64,000 nucleotides of DNA from Odobenus rosmarus divergens (GCF_000321225.1 NW_004450276.1:4265467-4329466), one strand, 5' to 3'. Positions 53,042 to 64,000 are shown, counted from the first letter of the stretch. Notes: generated from the letters alone by a model not told the origin. Translations and numbers: made by a program.

Positions 53042-53310
53042 ATATTAATAATAATAAATACTCAACAGTTTTCCTATCCCTTATATCTTGCTTTAGTTTC
53101 TGTTTTCTATAGGAATTTTTCCTGAACCAGCTCCAGCTCCTTGTTAAAATTCCCTTAAGAGTTAATCTCCAGTGTACAATGGTATTCTGTCATATATGTT
53201 GTTATATGTCATTTTATCTGCTGTCTGTATGAATACATAATTTTACTAATGAAATTATCAACTCCTTACTGCCAACAACCAGGTCTCATACAGGTATTTC
53301 TTGGTTTTAA

Positions 53311-53497
53311 AGATTTTTTTTTTTTGATTGAGAGAGAGAGAGAGTGCACATGAGCCAGGGGAGGGGCAGAGGGAAAAAGAGAGAGGCAGACTCCCCACTG
53401 AGTGTGGAGCCCAACACAGGGCTCCATCTCAGGACCCTGAGCAGAAACCAAGAGTCCGAGAGTCAGACACTTAACCGACTGAGCCACCCAGGTACCC
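53311..53497 (-). mobile_element. CAN SINE, antisense
   Basis: Poly-T tail, GAGTGTGGAGCCCAACACAG body, CCGACTGAGCCACCCAGGTA head complement. Target duplication of 20 bp CAGGTATTTCTTGGTTTTAA (53291-53310) with one mismatch at 53498-53517. Confidence 0.97.
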
Positions 53498-53517
53498 CAG
53501 GTATTTCTTGGCTTTAA

Positions 53518-54855
53518 TGAATCAGTTTACACAAATGCCTTACACATGAATCTTCTGGGTAGACATATGGGTTTTCTTTCACCTTCTTTTTCACTATGGC
53601 AAAGCCTGCTTTCTTGCAGCCCACGTGATGTCCAACCTGTCCTTAACCACATGCATTTTTCATTCCCCTTCTTCCAAATGCACTGCAACTTTTGGTGAGG
53701 GCATGAACTCCATACTTGGAGAGTGAACGAGGAGCAGAGGAGCACGTGAGAGAGAACACTTTGCCAGTTCATATCCTCACTCTCCTTCCTCACCTCCTCC
53801 CCATGGCACTCCAGTATACATGGATAAGAGGAAAGACCTGGAACATATTCTTCTGTGTCAAAAGTCAACTCTCAGTGCTAAAGACAGTGGGTGATAAGAT
53901 GTTCTAGAGTCTAAAGAGAAAACCCAGACATATCTCCAGAGGAGACCAAAGTATGGAATAGTTTATATAAGGAAGATTCTCATTCATTAGAGAGAAGGGT
54001 CTTCAGAGAACGGAGAGTAGAAACCATGTGATGTTTCTCCTTCCCCATAGACTCCAACTGGAGAAATCTGAGGGGGTAGGCTATAAAGTAGCTTGCACTG
54101 GGAGCAAGGACAAAGGGCAGATGTGATATGTGGCAACAATGCACATTGTTCCCATTGTTTAATAGATGCCAAGAAAACTAGCCCGGCTTGAGTTACTTGT
54201 CAACACCCTCCCCTGCTGGAACAAGGTTAGGTAACATAAAAAGTCTGTGGGCTTACCACTGAGACCTGGAAATGGGGAAGTGGGTAGGTGGCAGGAGAGT
54301 GTCAGCCTGAGAGTACTTCACTCAAGTCTGAATGGCAGTGGGAGAGAGCCCAGGAGGAGGGGGTGGCACTTTCTGAAAAATCCATAAATTCTCATGGATT
54401 TTGATATCTGCCATGACATCGTGCCCATCTAAAACCCAAGAGAGATACTGGCTAATTTTAAAAAGGGCTCAGTCCCCTTTTCTTTCATGTCTTCCTTCTG
54501 CTGATAGGAGCCAAGGAGCCAGAGGCATTGGGAGTAAGAGGGCAGACCACCAGCACTCCAGGTCCTTGAGCCGTGGGTCCAGTCTAAGCCTAGAAGAGTG
54601 CGGATTACCTTTAAACTGCCTTTAAACCAGATGAGGTAGAAACATCCATTTCTTAGGTCTGTGCCCCAATACCTAAAAAATGGTATGACTCATTAATATC
54701 TGCAAGGATATGGTTCCTGAGATGTCAAGAAAAAGGGAAGAGATCCAGTAGAGTGTGTTTGAAGGCTGTGGTGGGAAACAAATCAAGCTGTATCCTCTAG
54801 GGTCAGCTCATTTGTTTAACCAGTGAAAAGTAAAAGTAATCATGGTGGTGAGAGC
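53518..54855. other. Unique intron sequence, nothing recognised
   Basis: Higher GC than neighbours in places. No exon or named repeat. Confidence 0.4.
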
Positions 54856-54859
54856 AACA

Positions 54860-55072
54860 ATAGTTATCATGGTACCAGTTGCAGTAGTAACAGTGGTGAT
54901 AGACACTGTTCATAGATTGCCCACTTGAGCCAGGCATGATGTTAGGGGCTTTAGGGGCATGATCTCTGGTCTTTCCTACAAACTACCAGTGTAGTTGTTC
55001 TGTTGCCAACAAGCATGGGAGGAAACTGAGGCTCATGGAGGTGAATAAGTCAGGTCACACAGGCAGCAATGA
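54860..55072 (-). mobile_element. MIR SINE, antisense
   Basis: GAGCCAGGCATGATGTTAGG, AGGAAACTGAGGCTCATGGA and GGTCACACAGGCAGCAATGA follow antisense MIRb order. Confidence 0.75.
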
Positions 55073-55945
55073 AAAAAATGAAGTTAACAAAGCATAATTA
55101 CTTCGTAGAACAGAATGCATTTTCAACAGTCACCTCTTACTTTGAGCAATCTTGCCTTCTCACTGACATAAGAGCTTCCAGGTCCTGTTGATTCTGGGCT
55201 CTGGGTCACACCACCATTACTCCCACTCCTTGACCTTTGGGAATAAGATGATCCATACGTTCCACTTCAGCCTCCACCAGCCTTTTATTGGTATTTGGAG
55301 AAACAATCATTGTTTCTTTGCTATTGCTACTTTATTCTGTTCTAGAAATGTTACACATGCAATAAATATTTGTGCCACATAAATCAATATCCTATTTTTA
55401 GATTGGCCTGCAGACATTAACTATAATGTATAATGTAATTTCCATAGGAAAATATGTTCTCAGTCTCAGGTGGAATGATTCACAAGTAATCTTGACACTG
55501 CCAACTTCAAATGAATATTACGATAAACATGATTATCCACATTAATGGCAGGAATCAATGAAATATGCATTAAAAATCAAATATTTAGCTTCAGAATGCA
55601 TTGTACAATTCAGTTTGTGTGTTCTCCAAGTGATTGGCAGAGATGCCCAAGGGAACTGCTGAATGGCAGGGAAAGCCAGGCTGTGATAATTCATAAGGTG
55701 GATCACCATGAGCAAAGCCATGACTGCAGTGTCCCTCACTCCCCCGCCAACCCTTCTCTTTCTGGCATCTCTGACCAAGTCAGGGAAATAGGGAACATAA
55801 CTGCATAGGCACTAGCAAAGTCAAACAACCAGATCTCCCAATGGACCATCCTTTATCTGTCTGGTTAACTTGGCTATCACCATGGTGGGGCATCTCATTA
55901 ATCATCATTAAGAACCTTCTGAGAAAGAGCCTGGAGCTCTGTGAG
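55073..55945. other. Unique intron sequence, nothing recognised
   Basis: No named repeat. Confidence 0.4.
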
Positions 55946-55949
55946 ATCA

Positions 55950-56045
55950 TGGCGTTCAGAGGCAGAGTCAGTTCAAATCCCTGACCTGCTCTTTAATGAT
56001 GTGACTTAGAGTATCATTTACTTAATCTCCACAGATTGATTTACT
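55950..56045 (+). mobile_element. MIR fragment, sense
   Basis: GTTCAAATCCCTGACCTGCT, GATGTGACTTAGAGTATCAT and TACTTAATCTCCACAG follow MIR order. Confidence 0.6.
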
Positions 56046-56139
56046 CATTTCAATCCTGGGATATTAAATTATACAGTAATTGATCAATTAATCCCATGAA
56101 AAATATGATTATTTAAAATGCACTGTTGGCCTTGAATAG

Positions 56140-56290
56140 TTTAAAATATTCACTAATTCCACAAACATTTATTGAGGGCTTATTTTGTATCAGACACTAT
56201 ACTCAACAGCAGACACAGATAAATAAAGCACAATTCCTGACTTTAAGGAATCATAAAGTTATATTCAGAAACTGGATGACCAATGTCTTT
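56140..56290 (-). mobile_element. L2 LINE 3' end, antisense
   Basis: CACAAACATTTATTGAGGGC, TTATTTTGTATCAGACACTA and CCTGACTTTAAGGAATCATA follow the reverse complement of the L2 3' end. Confidence 0.7.
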
Positions 56291-56499
56291 GTTGACCCAG
56301 TTCACTTCTATGGCACCAAGAACTTTCTTCAGCTTTATTTTTTGCAAAATTAATTTGCCAGTTGAAGACCTCACATGTATTTAACATCTGGCCATGTTGA
56401 TCATATGACTCATAGGTTGAATTAGAAGAAAATAGAATGTTTCTGAGTGGACAGGGTAATTGCTGCCATGAAGCTTGTTAATTTTCTTCCAAAGTAGAG

Positions 56500-56740
56500 G
56501 CAAAAGTCAGAGTGAGACTTTATTAGATGACAATCTGAACAACCTGAGTCAAGAGCCAGACCACAGAGTTTGGTCTGGGCCATGATGGGGTTTTGGACAC
56601 TATCCTAAGAGCCATAGGAGGCCTTGGGGTGGGGGTCTAACCAGTAGAGTCCTTCATAATTGGATAGATAGTTGAAAGATTATTCTGGCTGATGTATTGG
56701 TGTCACAAGAGCCTCCCTACTTGAGGGCAGTATAAGAATT
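56500..56740 (-). mobile_element. L2 LINE coding remnant, antisense
   Basis: GATGGGGTTTTGGACACTAT, AGCCATAGGAGGCCTTGGGG and AAGATTATTCTGGCTGATGT follow antisense L2 order. Probably the same insertion as 56140-56290. Confidence 0.55.
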
Positions 56741-56944
56741 TGCATTGTGATGGTCCATAGAGACAAACTATCTATCTCTGCCACCCTTCATCAAGCCCTG
56801 TGGTGGCATATGAAAGTGGATTATGCAGGCAGGAGGGACTGGGTTCTGCAATACACATGGAGAGACAAGTTGGAAGCCTCATTTGGAGGTATTCTTCCCC
56901 TCACACTTCTGTACTCCAAGCAATGTTGATCTTCTTTCAATTTC

Positions 56945-57385
56945 TCAAAGGAACCATGTTCTTTATCATCTCAGGGCCAATTATAGCTTGTTTCCCCTGG
57001 CTGGAACTCTCTCCCAATGACCCATCCTTAACTCCTAAGCACCCTTCAACTCTTGCCCTCTCAGGGCACTCATTTAGTTACCCTATGCTAAATACTGAAT
57101 ACTGTATACACGTGGCATATGCTGTATTCCATTCACTATATTCTACATACCATATGCTATACACTATATACTACATACTATAAATTATACAATATATATT
57201 TCATACTGTACATTTCCTTCATAACATGGCATTTATCACTATTCCTTAGTATGTATTACTGTTTCTGATTATTTGGTTAAATATCTTTCTTCCCCAATAA
57301 AAAGCAGGTTGGAAACCACATCTGTGTTGTTTTCCATTATGTATCTACTGCTCCATAAATATTTCTCAAAGGTTGAATAATAAAT
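56945..57385 (+). mobile_element. L2 LINE 3' end, sense, with AT-rich expansion
   Basis: TGGCTGGAACTCTCTCCCAA, CACCCTTCAACTCTTGCCCT, then CTACTGCTCCATAAATATTT and TCAAAGGTTGAATAATAAAT match L2. A degenerate ATACTATACACTA-type array at about 57080-57200 expands the middle. Confidence 0.65.
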
Positions 57386-57389
57386 AATG

Positions 57390-59140
57390 ATCATTTGGAA
57401 GACATTAATTTTGGGATTTCTGAAGGGAGGGTGTATGGATTGATGGAAAATTGGAGAAAGTAATAGTTTGAGCAGAAGTATAAACACAGAAATAAGCACC
57501 GAATAGGTGACATCTAAACTTCTGTTTTGTTTCTCATTTTAATCAGTATAAGTTTAAATCTACCCTTGTGAAACTTTGTCCTAAGAATAACAATGTGCTG
57601 TTGCCTTCCTTCACTGTCATAGTCAGGGTCCTGAAACTGCTCTGGGAGAGTTACTATGTAAAGGTAACTTTCAAAAGTCTTTCCTGATGAGCAGAAGCCA
57701 CTCCTGGAAAGGGGTCATTCAGTGTAGGATATTTTGTGTGTTAGAGTTTATTCTGTTCAGAGTTGTTTGGCTTTTGCTATTTGGATTCCTATCCTCGGAA
57801 TAGAAATTACTTCAAGATATTTACTTCTTAGGAGTGAGAATGTTTATATTTATCTGAAATAAAACAATTTCATAAGGGAATATGAACAAAAGAAGGAATA
57901 TTTAGCAGATTAATCTAGGAGATTCTTCCTAAGGAAATTATCTTTAGTAATTCTTTTAATCTTTTTACTAGATTTCATAAATGGCTCTAGATACAAATTA
58001 AATACTTGGCAATTCTCTCTATCAGACTTCTTAGATTCCTATTCTCTACTTACTTATCTTCCTCATACTTTGAAATACTTGAAATAAATTTTCAATATTA
58101 TCCTTAGAAATTCAGTGAAGAAAACCTTTATCTCATCTGTGTTTCATCCATTTGCTCAAAGGATTTAATTTGGGGTCTTATATCATAATCAAGGGGAGGG
58201 CATAATTCAGGGAATAGACAAATCTCTTTAGGACAAAAGCTGATTGTTACACAAGTTGCCCTGATTGATCTTTCTCAAAATGGACAGATTACATCTTATT
58301 ACCAATAACCACTGAATGAAAAATAGGTCAGTACAGCAGTGAGTATTCCTGAATCCTTTTACCCTGCTCTTTTCCCTGAAATGTGGTGTTTCTCACATTG
58401 TATTCTGTAGGGCTTAGAGAGGGTCAGCAATTTTTAAAAAATTGGATCCCTGCTAAACTTATTTAAGTTTAAGGATTACCATATGCCAAATTTTCCTCTT
58501 GGGAATTTATATCAGATAAAAAACTCTAAGACATCCCATAGTTTTTAGGAAAAGTTGTTGTGGAATGAACTAATATAGAGCCTTAGGAAAAACAATCCAG
58601 ACACTGAGAACAGGTATAATAGTAGGTCCTGTGTGTCTCTCATCCTTTCCCCAGGGCCCCATGCACTGTACGTACTTCATACATATTATGTGAGGGAGAG
58701 GAGAGAGATGTTAGTGGCATTTAAGAAAATCTGTGCATGATAGTTCAAGGAAAATCACATAATGGCAAGAAAACATTCATACCACTTCATCAGTGTTTGA
58801 AAAGGGTGGGTTTAGGCTAGTATCAATATTTAAATTGGAGGAAACCTCATTAACAAGTTGTCATTTGATATCTTTCCAAATTATCATTCATTCCCAGTCT
58901 TCAAATCTTTTTTCCTTTAGAGCTTTCCAAGTATGTGATTCATCCTAAAGCTGTAGATATTTAATGAAAACAACTTGATGAGCTGGGAGATAAATAGTCA
59001 TCCATGAAACCATCACCAGAATCAAAGCCGTAAACATATCCATCATCTAAAGTTGCCTCTCATTCATTCATTCATTCATTTATTGTTTTTTCTTTCTTTT
59101 TTTGGTAAGAACACTTAACAGAAGATCTACCTTATTAGCA
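57390..59140. other. Unique intron sequence, nothing recognised
   Basis: AT-rich. A short (CATT)n run lies near 59060-59080. Confidence 0.4.
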
Positions 59141-59144
59141 AATT

Positions 59145-59430
59145 TTTAAGTATGCAGTATTTTTTACCCCAGTTTTACTGATATAATTGACATATGGTAC
59201 TGTGTATGTTTAAGATTTTACTTCACACATGTTGTGAACTGACTACCACAATGAGTTCAGTTAACATCCATCATCTCATATAGATAAAAAAATAAAGTGA
59301 AAGAAAAAGAAAAAAAGTTTTTCCTTGTGATGAGAAGTCTTAGGATTGATTCTCTTAACACCTTTCAAATATACCATAGACCCTTATATAACTACAGTCA
59401 TATTTTACATTACATCCCTAGTACTTATCT
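59145..59430 (-). mobile_element. Old L1M-type 3' end, antisense
   Basis: TTTTACTGATATAATTGACA, TATGGTACTGTGTATGTTTA and CATCCATCATCTCATATAGA are the L1M 3' end complement. Confidence 0.7.
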
Positions 59431-59432
59431 TT

Positions 59433-59790
59433 TTAAAAATATGTATTATTTAAGTATAGTTGACATGCAGCATCCCATTTATTTCAGGTGTACAGCCTAG
59501 TGATTCGACACTTCTGTGCATTACTCAGGGCACACCATGATAAATGCAGTCACCATCTGCCACCATCCAACATTATTACAATATTAATTATATTCCCTAT
59601 GCTGCACTTTTCATCTCTGTGAGTTATTTCTTTTATAACTGTACCTTTTAATTCCCTTCACCTATTTCGCCCATTCTCTAAACCCACTTCCCCTCTGGCA
59701 ACCACCAGTTTTTTTCTCGGTAGACAATATGGTATTTTTAACTATAAGCCCTATGTTGTACAGTAGCTCTCCAGAACCTGTTTTGAGTGT
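59433..59790 (-). mobile_element. Second old L1-type 3' end, antisense
   Basis: AAGTATAGTTGACATGCAGC, ATTTCAGGTGTACAGCCTAG, GATTCGACACTTCTGTGCAT, CTCTGGCAACCACCAG and CCTATGTTGTACAGTAGCTC. A second start of the same 3' motif right after the previous copy shows two separate insertions. Confidence 0.72.
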
Positions 59791-59799
59791 GTGTGTGTG

Positions 59800-60835
59800 T
59801 GTTTTGTTTTGTTGTTTGTTTTTAGAAATAGTCATTGGATATCAAGTTTATGATAGATGAAAAGTTCAGATCACAGGATTAAAAAAATGCTGAGGTGTTT
59901 GTAATGCAATCATGAGGAAGTTCTGTGTATTGAGGGTTTCTTGTGTTTGTTTATATATAAAGGATGAAAAGATCAGAACTGAGATCAACAAATATCTTGA
60001 TCATTTTCTGAAAGAGAAAAAGAAAAATTTGAAGGTTTCCTAATCCTGGAACAATAAATTGCCTAGTTTAAAAAAAAGAAGAAGAAAGAAGAGGACTCCC
60101 ATCCATTATGACTTGAAATGCTAACCCATACCCTCAGGGATGTTACAATATTTGCATTTCTTTGTCTTTATGAAATAGAATTATCACAGGTTCCCAAATT
60201 TCTGCTAATATTAGTTAATCTTAATATTATGATATGTTTTAGTCTCCTATTTCCTGGATGGATTTATCAATAACTATTGAGTTTGGGACATTGTATCAAT
60301 GACAGTATGTCATCATTTTTTATAATGCATTATTTTTATAAGGTACCACACTGCTGCCTTTAATGGGAGTTACTGTCATGTAGTGGTTTTAAATGTTTCC
60401 ATACAAATTGGCAACTTGAGCATGTTGGATGTTGTTACTCCTTGAGTGAAAAAGCAGCTTCTCTCTTAGGCTGATAGATTCAATTATATTTCCAGTGATA
60501 TACTGAAAACATTAAAAATCTCATTATACCAGACTCTTCTTCTAGGATGTTCTGCCCCAGTGTTTGTAAGCTCAGCTCTAAAGAATTAGATCAGTTGGAT
60601 TATTTTTTCTGAGAAAATATCTCCTTGTCTACAAGTTTCAGAATGATGATTGTCATCAGGAATTTTCTATTTGAAAATTATCTTTCTGATATTTTCTTTC
60701 AGATGGAAAATAATTAGAATCTCAATGGAGAATATTTAAATATATTTTTAATACTACTATAATTAGGAAGTGATCCTAGAGTAATAAATCTTTAGAACTG
60801 AGAAGATCCTTAACTAGTCAATGAAATTTTAAAAC
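59800..60835. other. Unique intron sequence, nothing recognised
   Basis: A (GT)n run lies at its left edge. Nothing else named. Confidence 0.4.
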
Positions 60836-60837
60836 AC

Positions 60838-60960
60838 CGAAAGTAAGCTCCTAGAGGGCAGGAGCCTCTCTGTCTTTTCACTGCTGTATCCAGTCCCCAA
60901 AACAGAATCTGACCTGAGTCAGCCCTCAGATTGCTAAGTGGAGGGAGGAATGAATGAATT
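60838..60960 (+). mobile_element. L2 LINE 3' end, sense
   Basis: AGTAAGCTCCTAGAGGGCAG, GAGCCTCTCTGTCTTTTCAC, TGCTGTATCCAGTCCCC and GAGGAATGAATGAATTA are the L2 3' end pattern. Confidence 0.75.
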
Positions 60961-61063
60961 ATGCCAAGCAGTTTTCTTTTCCAAGCAGTTATAGAGATGT
61001 AGTAAATGCTGAGTCGGATCCATTCTCTCTTCAAAGAGAAATTATGTCTAGCAAAGGAAACAA

Positions 61064-61088
61064 AAAACACTATATATATAGTGTTTTG

Positions 61089-61122
<34 letters not shown>
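61064..61122 (+). repeat. 24-bp perfect palindrome next to (GT)16
   Basis: AAAACAC + (TA)5 + GTGTTTT at 61064-61087 is self-complementary. It is followed by GGG and a (GT)n tract of about 32 bases at 61091-61122. Confidence 0.97.
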
Positions 61123-61124
<2 letters not shown>

Positions 61125-61861
61125 CAAAAATATTCTCAGTGCTGTGGGAAAGTTGAAAACGGACATGAAATTTCAAAGGAATGTGAGACATCTACCTGCC
61201 AAGGATGGAGATTGCTTTGAAAGAAGTGTTTAACATAAAGCTGGAGGAGGTGCGATTTTGACAGGTATAGTTTATGCAGAAGAAGGGCTGCCCAGGAGTG
61301 AGAAACAGAAATGAGAGCTTCCAGAAAGGAACTCAAAAAACAATGCAGGGTAGAAGACCTGTTCTTGGCTACCCTGGGGAGAACACTGGACAGATAAATT
61401 AGTGCTGGGTCAAGGAGGGCCCCAGAATGACAGACCATGCCACTTAGAGCTGTTTAACTATCACCTTGCACTGTAAATCAGCTCTCTTTCCTGTGATCTT
61501 TATCATAAGCAATACCACAGGATGGCTTGATCAGAAATTCTGTTTCTATTTTTTCACCTCAGCGGTAGCATTCATACTATAAACCCCTCCTCTTTTTTTT
61601 TCTTTGTTATGCTGAAAATGTCTTGAGACAATTTAGAAACATTCAGGGTTTATTAACATAATGGATTTTCTTCATTTGTATTCATAGGATTCCTTAGTTT
61701 TTGAATACCTCTGCTTATATCCATTTATACAATAGTCTGGGAAGGTAGGTTACTAGGTACTAACTACCTGGTAAAAATAAGACAATGCAAATCCAAACTT
61801 ATTACAATTCTCTTAAGTCAGCATTAAAGTGAATGCTTAATATCACTAATGCTTAGTGTCT
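61123..61861. other. Unique intron sequence, nothing recognised
   Basis: No named repeat before the L1 poly-T. Confidence 0.4.
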
Positions 61862-62207
61862 TATTTTTTTAATTTAATTTAATTTTATTATGTTATGTTA
61901 GTCACCATACGATACATCATTAGTTTTTGATGTAGTGATCCACGATTCATGTTTTCGTATAACACCCAGTGGTCCATGCAGTACGTGCCCTCCTTAATAC
62001 CCATCACCGGGCTAACCCATTCCCCCCACCCTGCTCCCCTCTAAAACCCTCGTTTTGTTTCTCAGAGTCCATAGTCTCTCACGGTTCATCTCCCCCTCCG
62101 ATTTCACCCCCTTCATTTTTCCCTTCCTTCTCCTAATGTCCTCCATGCTATTCCTTATGTTCCACAAATAAGTGAAAGCATATGATAATTGACTTTCTCT
62201 GCTTGAC

Positions 62208-62281
62208 TTATTTCACTTAGCATAATCTCCTCCAGTCCCATCCATTATTTCACTTAGCATAATCTCCTCCAGTCCCATCCA
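62208..62281 (-). repeat. 37-bp perfect tandem duplication inside the L1 3' region
   Basis: TTATTTCACTTAGCATAATC through ...GTCCCATCCA occurs at 62208-62244 and again at 62245-62281 without mismatch. The other antisense L1 copies here have one unit. Confidence 0.97.
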
Positions 62282-62347
62282 TGTTGATGTAAAAGTTGGG
62301 TATTCATCCTTTCTGGTGGCTGAGTAATATTCCATTGTACATATGGA

Positions 62348-62602
62348 TCACATGTTCTTTATCCATTCATCTGTTGAAGGGCATCTCGGCACTTTGCACC
62401 GTTTGGCTATTGCAGACATTGCTGCTATGAACATTGGGGTGCATACGGCCCTTCTTTTCACTACATCTGTGTCTTTGGGGTAAGTACCCAATAGTGCAAT
62501 TGCCAGGTCATAGGGTAGCTCTATTTTTAAATTTTTGAGGAACCTCCACACTGTTTTCCAAAGTGGCTGTACCAACTTGCATTCCCACCAACAGTGTAAC
62601 AT
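62348..62602 (-). pseudogene. L1 ORF2 C-terminal fragment
   Basis: About 84 codons with [34 protein letters not shown] and CPSTDEWIKNM, the usual end of ORF2. The C-terminal cysteine/histidine motif is retained in this piece (HCWWEC). It is out of frame with the piece upstream. Confidence 0.9.
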
Positions 62603-62759
62603 TTGTTGTTTCTTGCCTTGTCAATTTTTGCCATTCTAACTGGTGTAAGGTGGTATCTCAATGTGGTTTTGATTTGAATTTCCCTGATAGCTAATGATGA
62701 TGAACATTTTTTCATGTGTCTGTTAGCAATTTGTATGTCTTCTTTGGAGAAGTGTCTGT

Positions 62760-63182
62760 TCATGTCTTCTGCCCATTTTTTGACTTGATTATTTGTTTTT
62801 TGGGTGTTGAGTTTGAGAAGTTATAGATCTTGAATACCAGCCCTTTAGCTGTAGGATCATTTGCAAATATCTTCTTCCATTCTGTGGGTTGCCTCTTTGT
62901 TTTGTTGACTGTTTCCTTTGCTGTGCAGAAGCTTTTTATCCTGATGAAGTCCCAAAAGTTCATTTTTGCTTTTGTTTCACTAGCCTTTGGAGATGTATCT
63001 TGAAAGAAGTTGCTGTGGCCAATGTCAAAGAGGTAACTGCCTATGTTCTCCTCTAGGATTTTGATGGATTCCTGTCTCACATGCGGTCTCTCATCCATTT
63101 TGAGTTTATCTTTGTGTATGGTGTTAGAGAATGGTCGAGTTTCATTCTTCTGTATAGAGCTGTCCAATTTTCCCAGCACCAT
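62760..63182 (-). pseudogene. L1 ORF2 distal fragment
   Basis: About 140 codons, including FCTAKETVNKTKRQPTEWKK and IFANDPTAKGL, the ORF2 region after the RT domain. Its upstream end reads in a shifted frame relative to the usual NKWCWENW segment, which is encoded just before it (about 63160-63195). Continued in other frames at 62527-62763 and 62348-62602. Confidence 0.88.
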
Positions 63183-63370
63183 TTATTGAAGAGACTCTTT
63201 TTTCCATTGCATATTCTCTAATTTCTCTTTCTACAGTTGCATTGTTACTGTATAAGAAAGCAACTGATTTCTGTGCATTGATTTTGTATCCTGCCACATT
63301 ACTGAATTACTGTATGAATTCTAGTAATTTGGGGGTGGAATCTTTTGGATTTTCCACATAAAGTATCATG

Positions 63371-63868
63371 TCATCTGCGAAGAGAGAGTTTGACTTCTTT
63401 CCCAATTTGAATACATTTTATTTCTTTTTGTTGTCTGATTACTGTTGCCAGGACTTCTAGTACTATGTTGAACAATAGTGGCGAGAGTGGGCATCCTTGC
63501 TGTGTTCCTGATCTTAAGGGAAAGGCTCTCAGCTTTTCCCCATTGAAGATGATATGCGCTGTGGGTTTTTCATAGATGGATTTTATGAACGTGAGGAATG
63601 TTCCCTCTATCCCTATACTCCGAAGAGTTTTAATCAGGAAAGGATGCTGTACTTTGTCAAATGCTTTTTCTGCATCAATTGAGAGGACCATATCGTTCTT
63701 CTCTCTCCTCTTATTAATGTGTTCTATCACATTGATTAATTTGCAAATGTTGAACCACCCTTGCATCCCGGAGATAAATCCCACTTGGTCGTGGTGGATG
63801 ATCCTTTTAATGTATTGTTGTATCCTATTAGCTAGGACTTTATTGAGAATTTTGGAATCCATATTCAT
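63371..63868 (-). pseudogene. L1 ORF2 reverse-transcriptase domain fragment, frameshifted
   Basis: About 165 codons stay open. Motifs visible include [35 protein letters not shown] and the region just before the FADD catalytic box. The FADD-coding bases (63370-63381, minus strand) are present but in another frame; a net two-base loss just before them makes the frame stop at TGA. The fragment therefore cannot make an active enzyme. ORF2 normally encodes endonuclease, reverse transcriptase and a cysteine-rich end used in target-primed reverse transcription. Confidence 0.93.
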
Positions 63869-64000
63869 CAGGGATATCAGTCTGAAATTCTCTTTTTTGA
63901 TGGGGTCTTTGCCTGGTTTGGGGATTAAGGTAATGCTGGCCTCATAGAATGAGTCTGGAAGCTTTCCTTCTGTTTCTATTTTTTGAAACAGTGTCAGGAG

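Larger units (their letters stand above)
61865..64000 (-). mobile_element. Long carnivore L1, antisense, ORF2 part visible, continues past window
   Basis: Starts with a T/TTTAA-rich tail, then the complement of the 3' UTR (CACCATACGATACATCATTA, CCTTAATACCCATCACCGGG). From about 62350 the minus strand encodes ORF2 C-terminal sequence, with [20 protein letters not shown] and [20 protein letters not shown]. From 63868 down to 63371 it encodes the reverse-transcriptase domain, with [14 protein letters not shown]. Frames break repeatedly, so the copy is dead. The 5' end and left/right target duplication cannot be tested here. Confidence 0.96.

Noticed and set aside
61865..64000. An active L1
   Set aside because: ORF2 is split into at least four frames, with a probable internal deletion and a frameshift at the catalytic FADD box.

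Overview
This window is vertebrate nuclear DNA from a placental carnivore. The best evidence is the set of tRNA-headed CAN SINEs (about fifteen near-complete copies and one fragment) together with carnivore-type LINE-1 3' ends. Two SINE copies (26575-26778 and 29445-29672) carry a body version that I associate with arctoid caniforms (bears, seals, mustelids). I cannot name the species.

Only two pieces of protein-coding gene are visible, both on the + strand and both from PLXDC2 (plexin domain containing 2, also called TEM7R). The exon at 307-453 encodes 49 residues and ends in phase 0. The exon at 17697-17766 encodes the next 23 residues plus one base (phase 1). They read through without a break across the junction [15 protein letters not shown]. 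The intron between them is 17,243 bp. The intron after the second exon runs to the window end, more than 46 kb. The rest of the gene lies outside the window.

The introns are a layered record of transposition. The oldest layer is MIR and L2 (CR1-clade) debris. L2 is present in both orientations, including antisense tracts at 36180-36960 and 50750-52675. Next come MER5-like and other hAT-type DNA transposon remnants, MaLR/MLT-type solo LTRs (clearest at 30901-31295) and old L1M-type 3' ends. The youngest layer is carnivore L1 and CAN SINE insertions, many with intact target-site duplications. From 61865 to the end of the window there is a longer antisense L1 with recognisable but broken ORF2.

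I see no operon-like system, CRISPR array, RNA gene or intact non-PLXDC2 protein gene. The other open frames fall in repeats or in unique intron with no recognisable coding signal. Points worth a second look are: a diverged inverted-repeat pair of about 0.3 kb (37792-38102 and 42168-42510); an antisense L1 remnant lying against a conserved PLXDC2 splice acceptor; a probable internal deletion and a 37-bp tandem duplication in the terminal L1; a 78-base pure purine run; a 24-bp perfect palindrome beside a (GT)n tract; and a nested L1 locus at 27564-30240.
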